A DNA stretch of 64,000 nucleotides from an uncultured Pseudomonadales bacterium (GTDB lineage: Bacteria; Pseudomonadota; Gammaproteobacteria; Pseudomonadales; Azotimanducaceae): positions 186,001-250,000 of the forward strand of contig CALKBV010000007.1 of the NCBI GenBank assembly GCA_937775265.1. Reading direction: 5' to 3'. A program made the translations under genes and the position numbers. How positions within the stretch are numbered: position 1 is the first letter of the stretch; every line of letters begins with the position of its first letter. Shown here one piece after another: positions 8,470 to 17,640 of the stretch. The notes under the pieces are model-generated. The model did not search any database, was not told the origin of the DNA, and worked only from the letters and a program-made list of their open reading frames with translations.

Positions 8470-10335
8470 ATGAAACACATCACCAAGCTGATCCCTTTAA
8501 TCCTGCTGATAGGTGCGTCATCACTTCACGCTGAAGAACCAAAAGCGCGCGACGAGATCGCGGAAAAATATAAATGGGATTTAACTGATATGTATGTTTC
8601 CACTGATAGGTGGGAAGCAGACATCGTAAAGTACAACGCACTCTTACCAGAGATCGAATCCTACAGGGGACGCCTTGGCAGCAATGGTAAAACACTACTT
8701 GCTGTGATCCAGAAGATGGAAGAGACCGAGATGCTGATCTCGGATATTGTTGTGTACGCCGGGCTGAAGTCTTATGAAGACATGCGGGTTGGCGAGAACA
8801 GCGCAAACTTTTCCCGTGCCCGAACACTTTCAACGAAATACAACGAAGCCACCTCATATATGAGGCCCGAACTTCTCGCGATTCTACCGCTAAAGCTGGA
8901 AAAAATGATCAGCTCAACGAAGGGACTGGGCATCTATCGTCACTTCATTGACGAGCAACTTCGTATGCGGGATTACACGCTCAGCGAGGCTGAAGAAAGA
9001 ATCCTAGCCAGCGCAAGTGACGCACTTGGAAAATTCAGCAGTGTCTACGGCGCTTTCAACAACGCCGACATCAGGTACGGCGATATAGTCGATGAGCAAG
9101 GCAATACCGTTGAACTCACAAAAGCTCGCTACGCGGCCTTCATGAGTTCAACGGATAGGCGTGTCAGGGAAGATGCCTGGAAAGGTGTCTATGGAGAATA
9201 CGAACGCATGGGTAACACCCTGGCCGCGAACTACGAAGGTCACGTCAAGGCGCGGGTATTCCAGGCGAAAGTTCGTGGCTTCGATTCAGCGCTGCAAGCA
9301 GCAACCTACGACAACGCAATACCTACAGAGGTGTACACCAACCTGATCGACGCAGCGAGGCAGGGCGCAGGTCCACTGCAGCGCTACATGGAAATTCGCC
9401 GCGCGGCGCTGGCCGTAGAAACCCTGCAACCTTGGGATACCTACGCGCCTATCGGTGAAGAAACCATCAAAGACGTCTCGTTTGAAGAAGCCAAAAAAAT
9501 AGTAGCCGATGCCCTGACGCCGCTAGGGAACGAATATGTCACCACTTACTGGAAGGGATTTAGTGAAGGCTGGGTAGACGCCTATGAATCAAAGGGTAAA
9601 CGCGGTGGCGCCTATTCCTGGGGCACTTACCGGTCCAAGCCTTACCTGTCAATGAACTACAACGGCACCTTCAACAGCGTTTCAACACTTGCTCATGAAT
9701 ATGGACATTCGATCCATTCGAGCCTTGCAGCAGAAACACAACCCTACACCTACGCAAACTATCGTACCTTCATCGCGGAAATTGCATCCATGACCAACGA
9801 GGCGATCCTATTCCAAAAGATGTTAAGCGAAGCCGACTCGAAGGAAGACAAGGTCTTCCTTCTGCAAACCTACCTGGACGAGTTCCGCGGCGGCTTTTAT
9901 ACCCAGGCATTGTTTGCCGATTACGAAATGCAGGCACATGCTGCAGTGGAATCCGGTAAGGCGCTAACCAAGGATTCGCTGAACAAGATCTATCACGACA
10001 CTCATATCGCTTACTACGGTGATTCCGTGCAGATGGACCCACTGGTGGACAGCACCTGGAGTCGAATTCCGCACTTTCTAAGAAACGACAATTTTTATGT
10101 CTACCAGTACTCAACTTCATTTGTTGCAGCCACGGCTCTCGCGAAAATGATACTAAAAGACGGGGAACCTGCGAGGGTGAGCTTCCTGAACCTTCTGCGC
10201 TCAGGGAGTAACGATTACCCTATAGAATTGCTGAAGAAAGCGGGTATAGATATGACAACGCCCGCACCGGTTATCGCTACTATTGAAGTGTTCGACCAAA
10301 TGGTGAGCGAGTTGGAAAAAACACTCAAAGAATAG
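8470..10335 (+). CDS. pepF: Oligoendopeptidase F-type M3 metallopeptidase, exported
   Basis: PepF cleaves oligopeptides. The 621-residue protein has the M3 zinc motif HEYGHSIHS near residue 410, with the third ligand Glu in IAEIASMTNEA downstream. The N-terminal 21 residues (MKHITKLIPLILLIGASSLHA) form a signal peptide, so this copy is periplasmic, unlike the cytosolic PepF of Firmicutes. The PepF N-terminal lobe (KYKWDLTDMY) starts soon after. The start is the ATG at 8470. It is a single gene convergent with the PyrD-PyrK fusion. Confidence 0.9.
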   Translation: MKHITKLIPLILLIGASSLHAEEPKARDEIAEKYKWDLTDMYVSTDRWEADIVKYNALLPEIESYRGRLGSNGKTLLAVIQKMEETEMLISDIVVYAGLKSYEDMRVGENSANFSRARTLSTKYNEATSYMRPELLAILPLKLEKMISSTKGLGIYRHFIDEQLRMRDYTLSEAEERILASASDALGKFSSVYGAFNNADIRYGDIVDEQGNTVELTKARYAAFMSSTDRRVREDAWKGVYGEYERMGNTLAANYEGHVKARVFQAKVRGFDSALQAATYDNAIPTEVYTNLIDAARQGAGPLQRYMEIRRAALAVETLQPWDTYAPIGEETIKDVSFEEAKKIVADALTPLGNEYVTTYWKGFSEGWVDAYESKGKRGGAYSWGTYRSKPYLSMNYNGTFNSVSTLAHEYGHSIHSSLAAETQPYTYANYRTFIAEIASMTNEAILFQKMLSEADSKEDKVFLLQTYLDEFRGGFYTQALFADYEMQAHAAVESGKALTKDSLNKIYHDTHIAYYGDSVQMDPLVDSTWSRIPHFLRNDNFYVYQYSTSFVAATALAKMILKDGEPARVSFLNLLRSGSNDYPIELLKKAGIDMTTPAPVIATIEVFDQMVSELEKTLKE

Positions 10336-10369
10336 TCAGGGAACTGCGGAATGAACACTCAAACCCTGA

Positions 10370-11992
10370 TTAGAAAGATCCTGAAAGAAAGGGGCCATCT
10401 ACGCAAATACGGCGACCGTCCGGTGAGTAACAGGCTCCGCAGATGCCGACCCCACACTTCGTAAGATAGTCAATTGCACTGAATATCCGGTCATCACTAA
10501 CGTAGCTGCGCTGAACCTCGATCGCAGCATGTACCATTGGCGCAGGGCCGCAGTTGTAGAAGACAAGCTCGCGTAGTTCCTCTTCGGACTTCACCTTCAA
10601 CCAGTCATCAAGCAACACGGTAACAACACCGTTAAATCCTTCACTGCCATCATCTGTCGCGATATGAGTGTTAGCAATAGCCGCACACTCATCCTTGAAG
10701 TACAACCGGTCACTGGTTCGTGCACCGAGGAAAACTTCCGCGTTACCGAAATCCCGCGCTATCTGATAGACCGCTGCCAGACCTGTTCCACCCGCCACTG
10801 CGACAATTTTCGAGTTCTCTGGTGGTGCGACTTTGACACCGTGAGGCCCGCGCACATAAACTTTTGATCCCGGCTCACATTTCAGCAACTCACGGGTAAA
10901 GACCCCCACGTCGATCACCACCAGCGCAAAGGGATCATCCGTTAACGCCGAAAAGGGTTTCTCTCCAAGGCCAGGTATCCAGGCATACACAAACTCCCCT
11001 GCCTGGACGCCAACCTTGCGATTGAAAGTCAGGATCGAAATATCTTCGCAGACTTTCTCATTAGTGATTAACGTGTAGGGCTCATAGCCCATATCGACTG
11101 TAATCAGCTCGCTGGCCGTTGGCTCGTCTTTCTCAAGGCCTGACTGTATTTCACTGAAATATTCCCCGACTTCCTCTGAATTCATACCGGTCAATGCCGA
11201 CCCTATTCCGATAATGCTGGCACCCTCATGCCGGATCGCCTTTACGTTATCCAGAGTCGCAACACCACCGCACCCGATAATGGGAACATCAACTGCCTCA
11301 CGCATTTCCCTAATACACTTTAGGGCAGTCGGTAACACGCCACGGCCAGACATCCCCCCCAGTTTATTCGTCAGAACAGGCTCGCCATAAGCTGTGTAAT
11401 AGGCAGGCCCCGTCGTGTTAATAGCACACAACGCATCCGCCCCACCGTCTACCGCCGCTCGGGCGATTTCGCCGATGTTTGGCACATTAGGCGTCAGTTT
11501 CGGCACAACAGGGATGTTCACAACCGCTTTAACCGCCTGGGTGATTTCCTTCACCAAGCCGGCATCCTGGCCCATATCCATGCCGTATCCTTTGGCGTGG
11601 GGGCAGGACAGGTTGAGTTCCAGGCCATCTGAAACAGGCGCCAACAGTTGGGCCACCGCGACTATCTCTTCCACGCTGCCACCAAATATCGACGTCAGCA
11701 GAAACCTGTCATCCGGAACCTGCAAGGCTGCCAGCTGTTCCAAACTAGCTTCCGCACCAGGGTTTGTAAGCCCTACTGCATTCATAAAACAACCGGGCGC
11801 ATACTGGGTCATGATAGGCTCCCTGTTACCCGAACGAGGCACTGGCCCGATGCTTTTAGTGGTCATTACACCTATTTCCGGCACCCGATCGAACAAGTAC
11901 TGAATAATAGGCGCAGCTGTGGCGATAATGCCGGAGGGGATGGTGAAAGGTCCTGAAATGGATTTACCCAGAAATTCGTAACGCTGACTCAA
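10370..11992 (-). CDS. Dihydroorotate dehydrogenase-like / PyrK-like fusion protein
   Basis: 540 residues with two enzymes in one chain. Residues 1 to about 300 form a class 1B-type FMN barrel: TTKSIGPVPRSGNREP, GCFMNAVGLTNPGA, LELNLSCPHAKGYGMDMGQD, KLTPNV, AINTTGP and VPIIGCGGVATLDN. This version resembles archaeal PyrD and also the barrel of dihydropyrimidine dehydrogenases. Residues about 310-540 form a ferredoxin-reductase module like PyrK, with AVAGGTGLAAVY for nucleotide binding and a C-terminal [2Fe-2S] site, CGVGICGACYSPDGRRIC. In B-type enzymes the two are separate subunits that pass electrons to NAD+. Most gammaproteobacteria use a membrane class 2 PyrD, so this copy may serve another pyrimidine reaction. 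It faces away from hyuAB across about 160 bases. Confidence 0.8.
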   Translation of the reverse strand: MSQRYEFLGKSISGPFTIPSGIIATAAPIIQYLFDRVPEIGVMTTKSIGPVPRSGNREPIMTQYAPGCFMNAVGLTNPGAEASLEQLAALQVPDDRFLLTSIFGGSVEEIVAVAQLLAPVSDGLELNLSCPHAKGYGMDMGQDAGLVKEITQAVKAVVNIPVVPKLTPNVPNIGEIARAAVDGGADALCAINTTGPAYYTAYGEPVLTNKLGGMSGRGVLPTALKCIREMREAVDVPIIGCGGVATLDNVKAIRHEGASIIGIGSALTGMNSEEVGEYFSEIQSGLEKDEPTASELITVDMGYEPYTLITNEKVCEDISILTFNRKVGVQAGEFVYAWIPGLGEKPFSALTDDPFALVVIDVGVFTRELLKCEPGSKVYVRGPHGVKVAPPENSKIVAVAGGTGLAAVYQIARDFGNAEVFLGARTSDRLYFKDECAAIANTHIATDDGSEGFNGVVTVLLDDWLKVKSEEELRELVFYNCGPAPMVHAAIEVQRSYVSDDRIFSAIDYLTKCGVGICGACYSPDGRRICVDGPFLSGSF

Positions 11993-12151
11993 TTTTTACT
12001 CCGACTTTCAATCGGCGCCTATGTTAACAGCAACCTACGTTACCCCCCAACGGATCGAACCCGAGATCCAAGTAAATCTCCTAATTCACCTATAAGGACG
12101 GTGGGCGCACTTGATGTAAACTATGCGTAAATGAAGCTGATTAATTAACCT

Positions 12152-14266
12152 ATGCCCGCAGCCACAATGTCCTCAGAAACCAGGCCCGCTCGCCTCGCGG
12201 TCGACATCGGCGGTACCTTTACCGACGTCGTATTAGAGCTACCGACAGGTGAACGTCTCACGACGAAACTGCTGACCACCTATGACCACCCAGGCAGGGC
12301 CGTACTTGAAGGCATTACAACCGTCCTGGACCGTGCAGGCGTTGCCCCTTCCGAAATTGGTTTAATTATTCACGGCACTACCCTGGCGACCAATGCGCTG
12401 ATTGAACGTCGCGGCGCCAAGACCGCATTACTGACTACAGAAGGCCACAGGGACGCCCTTGAAATGGCCCATGAGGATCGGTTCGAACAATATGATATCA
12501 ATATTGATCGTCCAATCCCGCTAGTACCAAGGCATCTCCGGCTTCCTGTCAGGGAACGCATGGATCGCGATGGCAATATTCTGATTGAACTGGATGAATC
12601 AACCATTCAGCGTCACCTTTCGGTACTCGAGGATTACGAGATCGAGAGCGTCGCGATTGGTTACCTGCACGCCTTCGTCAATCCAATCCACGAGATCAGA
12701 ACCCGGGAGATCTTGGCCAAGGCCAGACCCGACCTTTCCATTTCGCTGGCTTGTGAAGTCGCGCCCGAAATTCGTGAATTTGAACGCCTTTCAACCGCTT
12801 GTGCGAACGCTTATGTCAGACCCCTGATGGCAAGTTATCTGGCACGCCTGGCTGCTGAGCTAAAAACCCAGGGATTCCTGTGCCCTTTCCTGCTGATGAC
12901 TTCGGGCGGCGGACTGACGACCCTGGATACCGCGACAAAATTTCCAATTCGCCTAGTCGAGTCTGGTCCCGCGGGCGGCGCGATTCTTGCTCAGCGAATA
13001 TCAGAACATCTGGGACTAGATAGAATGCTGTCATTCGATATGGGCGGAACCACCGCTAAGTTGTGCCTGATTGATGATGGTAAACCGCTCACTTCTCGAA
13101 GCTTCGAGGTTGATCGTGTTTATCGATTTAAAAAAGGCAGCGGCCTGCCTGTCCGGATCCCTGTTATAGAAATGGTTGAAATTGGCGCCGGTGGCGGCAG
13201 CATCGCTCGAATCGACAAACTGAAGCGGATCCAGGTGGGACCCGAAAGTGCCGGCTCTGAACCAGGACCGGCGGCTTACGATCGCGGCGGAAACAAGCCA
13301 ACTGTCACTGATGCTGATATCGCTCTTGGCAGGGTTTACCCTGAGAAATTTGCCTTCCCCCTTAACCTGGAGCGTGCGAATCAATGCATACAGGATAATG
13401 TTGCACAAGTTTTGGAGATTGATATCAACCTGGCGGCATTCAGTATCAGCGAAGTTGTCGACGAAAACATGGCATCTGCAGCCCGAACTCATGCTGCAGA
13501 ATTCGGTATGGATCTGGCGGAGCGTGAAATTGTCGCTTTCGGGGGCGCGGCTCCCCTGCATGCCGCTCGACTGGGACACAAACTCGGAGCGACGCAGATC
13601 ATCATTCCGCCCGATGCCGGTGTCGGATCTGCGGTCGGCTTCCTGCTGGCACCGATTTCTTACGAAGTTGTCAGGAGCAGGCAACAGGTTTTAGCCCATC
13701 TGGACCATCAACTCGTCAACGACCTGTATACCGAGATGCGATCTGAAGCACTTGCTATCGTTCAGGAAGCATCCACCAGCGACGGTCTGATAGAGACTCC
13801 GCAGGCCTACATGCGATATGTTGGCCAGGGTCACGAGCTTGCGATTGACCTGCCCGCAGGGCCCTACACTGAATCGCATCGCGACCGGTTTACCGAGGCG
13901 TTCGAACGAACCTACAAGAATTTATACGGCCACGTGATTGATGGTGTTGATATCGAGATTCTTAGCTGGACCCTGATGGTGTCAGAGCCTGTCACGCAGC
14001 GCCTTACACCGGCACGTCTGGAACCGGGCGCGCCCTTGAAAGCCATTGGTGAACATTCCGTGTTTGACGCAGAAACGGCTACGCGGCTGGATGTCCCTGT
14101 CTATCTGCGGGAGCAACTGGCCGCCAATGCATACATAAATGGTCCCGCACTAATTACCGAGGACCAGACTACGACAGTCATCTCTTCCAGTTTTAGCGCC
14201 AGCATCAATAGCCTCGGCTGTATTGTGTTAACAAAAAAACAGCCTCCAGGAGAAAATAGTGAATAA
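12152..14266 (+). CDS. hyuA: Hydantoinase/oxoprolinase subunit A (HyuA family)
   Basis: 704 residues of the ATP-dependent hydantoinase/oxoprolinase/acetone carboxylase A family. An ASKHA-type phosphate-binding VDIGGTFTDVVLEL lies at the N-terminus, HGTTLATNALIERRGAK near residue 75, SGPAGGAILAQR near 275 and DMGGTTAKLCLIDDG near 300. A C-terminal domain contains YVGQGHELAIDLP. The A subunit uses ATP to activate the substrate and needs the B subunit encoded next. The start is the ATG at 12152 or 12167; neither has a strong ribosome binding site. The substrate (hydantoin, N-methylhydantoin, 5-oxoproline or other) is not predictable. Confidence 0.88.
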   Translation: MPAATMSSETRPARLAVDIGGTFTDVVLELPTGERLTTKLLTTYDHPGRAVLEGITTVLDRAGVAPSEIGLIIHGTTLATNALIERRGAKTALLTTEGHRDALEMAHEDRFEQYDINIDRPIPLVPRHLRLPVRERMDRDGNILIELDESTIQRHLSVLEDYEIESVAIGYLHAFVNPIHEIRTREILAKARPDLSISLACEVAPEIREFERLSTACANAYVRPLMASYLARLAAELKTQGFLCPFLLMTSGGGLTTLDTATKFPIRLVESGPAGGAILAQRISEHLGLDRMLSFDMGGTTAKLCLIDDGKPLTSRSFEVDRVYRFKKGSGLPVRIPVIEMVEIGAGGGSIARIDKLKRIQVGPESAGSEPGPAAYDRGGNKPTVTDADIALGRVYPEKFAFPLNLERANQCIQDNVAQVLEIDINLAAFSISEVVDENMASAARTHAAEFGMDLAEREIVAFGGAAPLHAARLGHKLGATQIIIPPDAGVGSAVGFLLAPISYEVVRSRQQVLAHLDHQLVNDLYTEMRSEALAIVQEASTSDGLIETPQAYMRYVGQGHELAIDLPAGPYTESHRDRFTEAFERTYKNLYGHVIDGVDIEILSWTLMVSEPVTQRLTPARLEPGAPLKAIGEHSVFDAETATRLDVPVYLREQLAANAYINGPALITEDQTTTVISSSFSASINSLGCIVLTKKQPPGENSE

Positions 14267-15884
14267 TTCGCTGGACAGACTTCGGCTGCAGTTGCTCTGG
14301 GACAGACTACTGGCCATCGTCGAGGAACAGGCCCAGACGCTAATCCGTACGGCATTTTCTACCACCGTGAGGGAGGCAGGAGATCTGTCGGCCGGCGTCT
14401 TTGATACCGAAGGGCATATGCTGGCCCAGGCTATTACAGGAACTCCCGGACACGTCAATGCAATGGCCGCAAGTGTCGGGTTTTTTCTCCGCAAGTATCC
14501 TCCTGGGACACTTGAGCCCGGTGATGTTCTAGTGACCAACGATCCCTGGCACGGTACAGGACACCTCAACGACTTTACGGTAGTCACCCCTGTATTCAGG
14601 AATGGTCAGGCAGTCGCACTGTTCGCCGCCACTTCCCACATCGCCGATGTGGGCGGCCTAGGGTTCGGCCCTGATGGCAGGCAGGTGTTCGAGGAAGGCA
14701 TTAATCTGCCCATTGGGTACCTGTTCCGCGCGGGGGAAATTAATCAAACGCTAATCGAGATTCTCCGGGCTAATGTTCGAGATCCTCGTGCTGCAGAAGG
14801 AGACCTGTATTCACTGACGGCTTGCAACAAAGCAGGCAGCGACAGCCTGCTTGCAGCCATGGAAGAATTCAGTCTGGATGACCTGGATGCTGTCGGCGAA
14901 ATGATCATCCAAAACTCCCGGGCCGCTATGCTTGAAGAAATACGCGAGCTGCCCAAAGGAGTCTGGCACAACACGATGCAAGTCGACGGTTATTCCGAAC
15001 CCGTGGATCTTGTCTGCTGCGTTACCATTTCGGCAGAGGGCATTGAAGTCGATTGGAGCGGAACTTCAGGCACCAGCAGTCACGGCATTAATGTCCCACT
15101 GACCTACGCCCAGGCTTATACATCCTTTGGCGTACGGTGTGTGATCGGCAACGATATCCCGAATAATGCCGGATCATTGGGTGTTGTCCGGGTCACCGCT
15201 CCTGCTGGTTGCATCCTGAATGCACCAAGGCCATCCGCGGTATCTGCGAGACACGCCATCGGGCAAATGCTCCCCGATGTTGTGCTGGGCTGCCTGGATG
15301 AGCCTTTAGAGGGCCAGGTGCCAACTGAAGGTGCGGCCTGCCTGTTTGGCCCGGTATTTCTTGGGGGCGAAGGCATGATTGCCGGTAGTCGCTCTGAACC
15401 ATTCGTGATGAATGCTTTTTACACAGGTGGCACTGGCGCTCGACCTGAAAAAGATGGCTTGAGCTGCACCGCTTTCCCCTCGGGTGTTCGGAGCACGCCC
15501 ATTGAGATCACCGAGAATTCTGCACCGCTGGTTATCTGGCGCAAAGAGTACCGACCCGATTCGGCGGGTAACGGACAATTCAGGGGCGGGTTCGGGCAGA
15601 TCATGGAATTCGGCCATTCGAATAACGAGGCGTTTGCCGTCTCAAAAATGTTTGATCGAATAGACCACCCGCCAAGGGGAAGACATGGGGGCGGCGACGG
15701 CGCGCCTGCAAGTGTCTACATCAAAGACGGCCCAACCCTGAAGGGCATGGGCCGTGAATTAATACCCGCGGGTTCAACAATGGTTCTGGAAACTGCCGGA
15801 GGCAGCGGCCGAGGTCACCCTGAAGACCGGGACCGGGATTCAATTTTCAGCGATCACTTAAGCGGGCTGATATCAAAGGACTAG
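14259..15884 (+). CDS. hyuB: Hydantoinase/oxoprolinase subunit B (HyuB family)
   Basis: 541 residues, near the family length. Conserved stretches include LSAGVFDTEGHMLAQAITGT, VLVTNDPWHGTGHLNDF, ATSHIADVGG and YRPDSAGNGQFRGG, which belong to the metal-binding hydrolase half of the complex. It starts at GTG 14259, just behind AGGAG, and overlaps the last eight bases of hyuA, a sign of translational coupling and equal production of the two subunits. The pair is not followed by an obvious transporter or racemase, so the pathway is unresolved. Confidence 0.88.
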   Translation: MNNSLDRLRLQLLWDRLLAIVEEQAQTLIRTAFSTTVREAGDLSAGVFDTEGHMLAQAITGTPGHVNAMAASVGFFLRKYPPGTLEPGDVLVTNDPWHGTGHLNDFTVVTPVFRNGQAVALFAATSHIADVGGLGFGPDGRQVFEEGINLPIGYLFRAGEINQTLIEILRANVRDPRAAEGDLYSLTACNKAGSDSLLAAMEEFSLDDLDAVGEMIIQNSRAAMLEEIRELPKGVWHNTMQVDGYSEPVDLVCCVTISAEGIEVDWSGTSGTSSHGINVPLTYAQAYTSFGVRCVIGNDIPNNAGSLGVVRVTAPAGCILNAPRPSAVSARHAIGQMLPDVVLGCLDEPLEGQVPTEGAACLFGPVFLGGEGMIAGSRSEPFVMNAFYTGGTGARPEKDGLSCTAFPSGVRSTPIEITENSAPLVIWRKEYRPDSAGNGQFRGGFGQIMEFGHSNNEAFAVSKMFDRIDHPPRGRHGGGDGAPASVYIKDGPTLKGMGRELIPAGSTMVLETAGGSGRGHPEDRDRDSIFSDHLSGLISKD

Positions 15885-16009
15885 TGGTTTTTGTTATAAG
15901 CCCGCTTAGCACGGTTTTTCGTGGCTAAATAATCGACAGAAACATAAGCACGCTGGCGTCGATACTCCGGACCCACATGCAGGAACAGCTTTGTTACGTA
16001 ACGTGATTC

Positions 16010-16495
16010 CTAGAAGGCCATGGTGAAGGATTCGCCACGATGCAGGGAGCCTTCAAGATTACGCAGTGGAATTCGCCTTCCATCACCCAACTCTGCATAG
16101 GCATCATAAATCGCCGCGTGTCGCTTAATACCCCTAAGGCTGATCGCTGAGACTTCGGCATTAATATAAATTACCGGTTCACTCTTGTTGCTTCGCCTAG
16201 TTCGAAACTGGTCTGCGCTTCTCCAGTTACTCCATTGCTTGTCGTTGCCCCTGTTGCCGGAATAACGAGCCTGGGATCGGTTGTTTCCGGTGCGTCTCTT
16301 GTGTCGGTAGTGGGGGCTCTTATTTGAGTAAAACAGACTCCAGGAGGGTCGCTGCCAATCCGACTCAGCGCGATTATCATGTCCAATGTGTCGATGCTCG
16401 TGGGAGTTCTTTTTAGCCTTCACCTTTACTTTCAGGGCATCAGCCCAGGCTGAACCCGAAACCACCAAAAACACCAGCATCATCAAAACTCTCAT
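16010..16495 (-). CDS. Hypothetical exported basic protein
   Basis: Unrecognised. 161 residues, with a signal peptide (MRVLMMLVFLVVSGSAWA). A low-complexity, very basic and polar stretch of about 90 residues follows, rich in His, Arg, Asn and Ser. A short ordered C-terminal part contains EPVIYINAEVSAISLRGIKRHA and YAELGDGRRIPLRNLEG. It is likely periplasmic or surface-bound. The ATG at 16495 is preceded by AGGAG seven bases upstream; a GTG one codon earlier is less likely. No functional partner is apparent. Confidence 0.6.
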   Translation of the reverse strand: MRVLMMLVFLVVSGSAWADALKVKVKAKKNSHEHRHIGHDNRAESDWQRPSWSLFYSNKSPHYRHKRRTGNNRSQARYSGNRGNDKQWSNWRSADQFRTRRSNKSEPVIYINAEVSAISLRGIKRHAAIYDAYAELGDGRRIPLRNLEGSLHRGESFTMAF

Positions 16496-16591
16496 CACTT
16501 AACTCCTGGCCTCACTGAGGCATCAAACGTGAAGTTAATGATGTGCCTGCTTAACTTAATCAGAAGTTAACCAGCTGAATACAGTATGAAC

Positions 16592-17050
16592 CTATGACTG
16601 CTTATAGCGGCGTTCATCCAGGTATTCCCTGACTTCCGCCAGTTGTCTGGTTTGGCGCTTGAGCTTCTTGGCAGGAAAGTGTTCCGCGAACTCCCTAAGC
16701 AGTGGGGCAACCGCTTTAATCGCTTTATCACGAACCTGGTTTCCCTTGCGCGTCATGGTGACCCGCTTTCGCCTGCCGCTATTTTTATCCGGTTCCACCT
16801 TAACCAGCCCCTTGGATTCAAGTTTCTTCAAAGTGTTGGTCATCGCGCCACCGGTCACCTGGAAGGCTCGAGCCAAACGACCAGGTGTCGCTTCCACATC
16901 AACCCGGACAAACCAGTTCAGCACACTGAACTGGGAGAGCGTCAGCCCTTCTGGCAGGCCTTGTTCAAAGAGTCCCGCAGTCAGTTGGGAGATGATTCCT
17001 ATCTCGTTGAAATAGGTAAAAACCGCTTGGTCACTTAGTGGATTAGTCAT
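16592..17050 (-). CDS. MarR-family transcriptional regulator
   Basis: About 152 residues with a winged helix-turn-helix core. The recognition region is TPGRLARAFQVTGGAMTNTLKKLE, followed by the wing KVEPDKNSGRRKRVTMTRKG, flanked by dimerisation helices. The ATG at 17050 has AGGA upstream. MarR proteins bind palindromes as dimers and usually repress themselves and a divergent neighbour. A perfect 25-base palindrome lies 27 bases upstream of this start and 54 bases before the divergent small-protein gene, which makes that gene the likely target. The effector ligand is unknown. Confidence 0.88.
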   Translation of the reverse strand: MTNPLSDQAVFTYFNEIGIISQLTAGLFEQGLPEGLTLSQFSVLNWFVRVDVEATPGRLARAFQVTGGAMTNTLKKLESKGLVKVEPDKNSGRRKRVTMTRKGNQVRDKAIKAVAPLLREFAEHFPAKKLKRQTRQLAEVREYLDERRYKQS

Positions 17051-17076
17051 CAATCCTGCTCACTCGAACATATTTT

Positions 17077-17101
17077 TTAACATTAAACTGTTTAATGTTA
17101 A
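17077..17101. promoter_or_regulatory. Likely MarR operator: perfect 12-1-12 palindrome
   Basis: TTAACATTAAAC and GTTTAATGTTAA are exact reverse complements around a single T. The size and AT-rich symmetry fit a MarR dimer site, and it sits in the short divergent region between the regulator and the next plus-strand gene. Confidence 0.8.
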
Positions 17102-17154
17102 AGTCTACCTATAACAGCAGCACGCCGCACTAAACGAGCAATAGGGAATACACA

Positions 17155-17562
17155 ATGAAATACATATTATGGCTAGTTGGAATAGTTCTGGGGCTCGCGC
17201 TCATCATTGGCGGATCACAGATTGTCGCATCCGAGCGAGTTGAAGTTGTTCAGCTACACACTATTAATGAGGCTGGTGAAGAAGTAGTGACACGACTCTG
17301 GGTAGTCGACTACGACGGACACGCTTACCTGCGGGGCGATACTGATTCCGATTGGTTTAAACGACTACAATCATCCGCAAGGTTCACTTTAATTAGAGGT
17401 GAACAGGCTGGTGATTTCACTCATACAGTGAAGAACGAGAACATCGACACAATTAATGAACTGATGCGGGAAAAATACACCTGGGGAGACAGGGTTATCG
17501 AAACCGCAATGGGGAGTCGCGCGGAGTCCAACGCTATCGAACTAACACCAGAAAAAATCTGA
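17155..17562 (+). CDS. Small membrane-anchored protein, possibly split-barrel (PNPOx-like)
   Basis: 135 residues. An N-terminal hydrophobic segment (ILWLVGIVLGLALIIGGSQIV) anchors the protein with the rest probably outside the cytoplasm. The soluble part reads VVQLHTINEAGEEVVTRLWV, VDYDGHAYLRGDTDSDWFKRLQ and ARFTLIRGEQAGDF. This strand pattern resembles flavin- or F420-binding split-barrel proteins of the nitroreductase/quinone reductase type, but I regard that only as a hint. Its divergent position from the MarR gene across the shared palindrome suggests that it is the regulated gene. Confidence 0.65.
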   Translation: MKYILWLVGIVLGLALIIGGSQIVASERVEVVQLHTINEAGEEVVTRLWVVDYDGHAYLRGDTDSDWFKRLQSSARFTLIRGEQAGDFTHTVKNENIDTINELMREKYTWGDRVIETAMGSRAESNAIELTPEKI

Positions 17563-17588
17563 GTGTTTAAAGGACGTTTCGTTTAAGT

Positions 17589-17627
17589 GGAACGGAGAGA
17601 ATTACCCACGACTTGTTCTCTCCGTCC
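17589..17627. repeat. Second hairpin related to the 7.0-kb palindrome
   Basis: GGAACGGAGAGAA (17589-17601) pairs with TTCTCTCCGTCC (17616-17627) with one mismatch region at the base. The GGACGGAG-type core and preceding TTTAA match the element at 6998-7056. It also lies between convergent genes, here the small anchored protein and CYP153, and may terminate both. Confidence 0.6.
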
Positions 17628-17640
17628 CCTCTATATTTTT

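Noticed and set aside
13031..13684. 217-codon open frame on the minus strand
   Set aside because: It is antisense to the conserved middle of hyuA and shows no recognisable motif.
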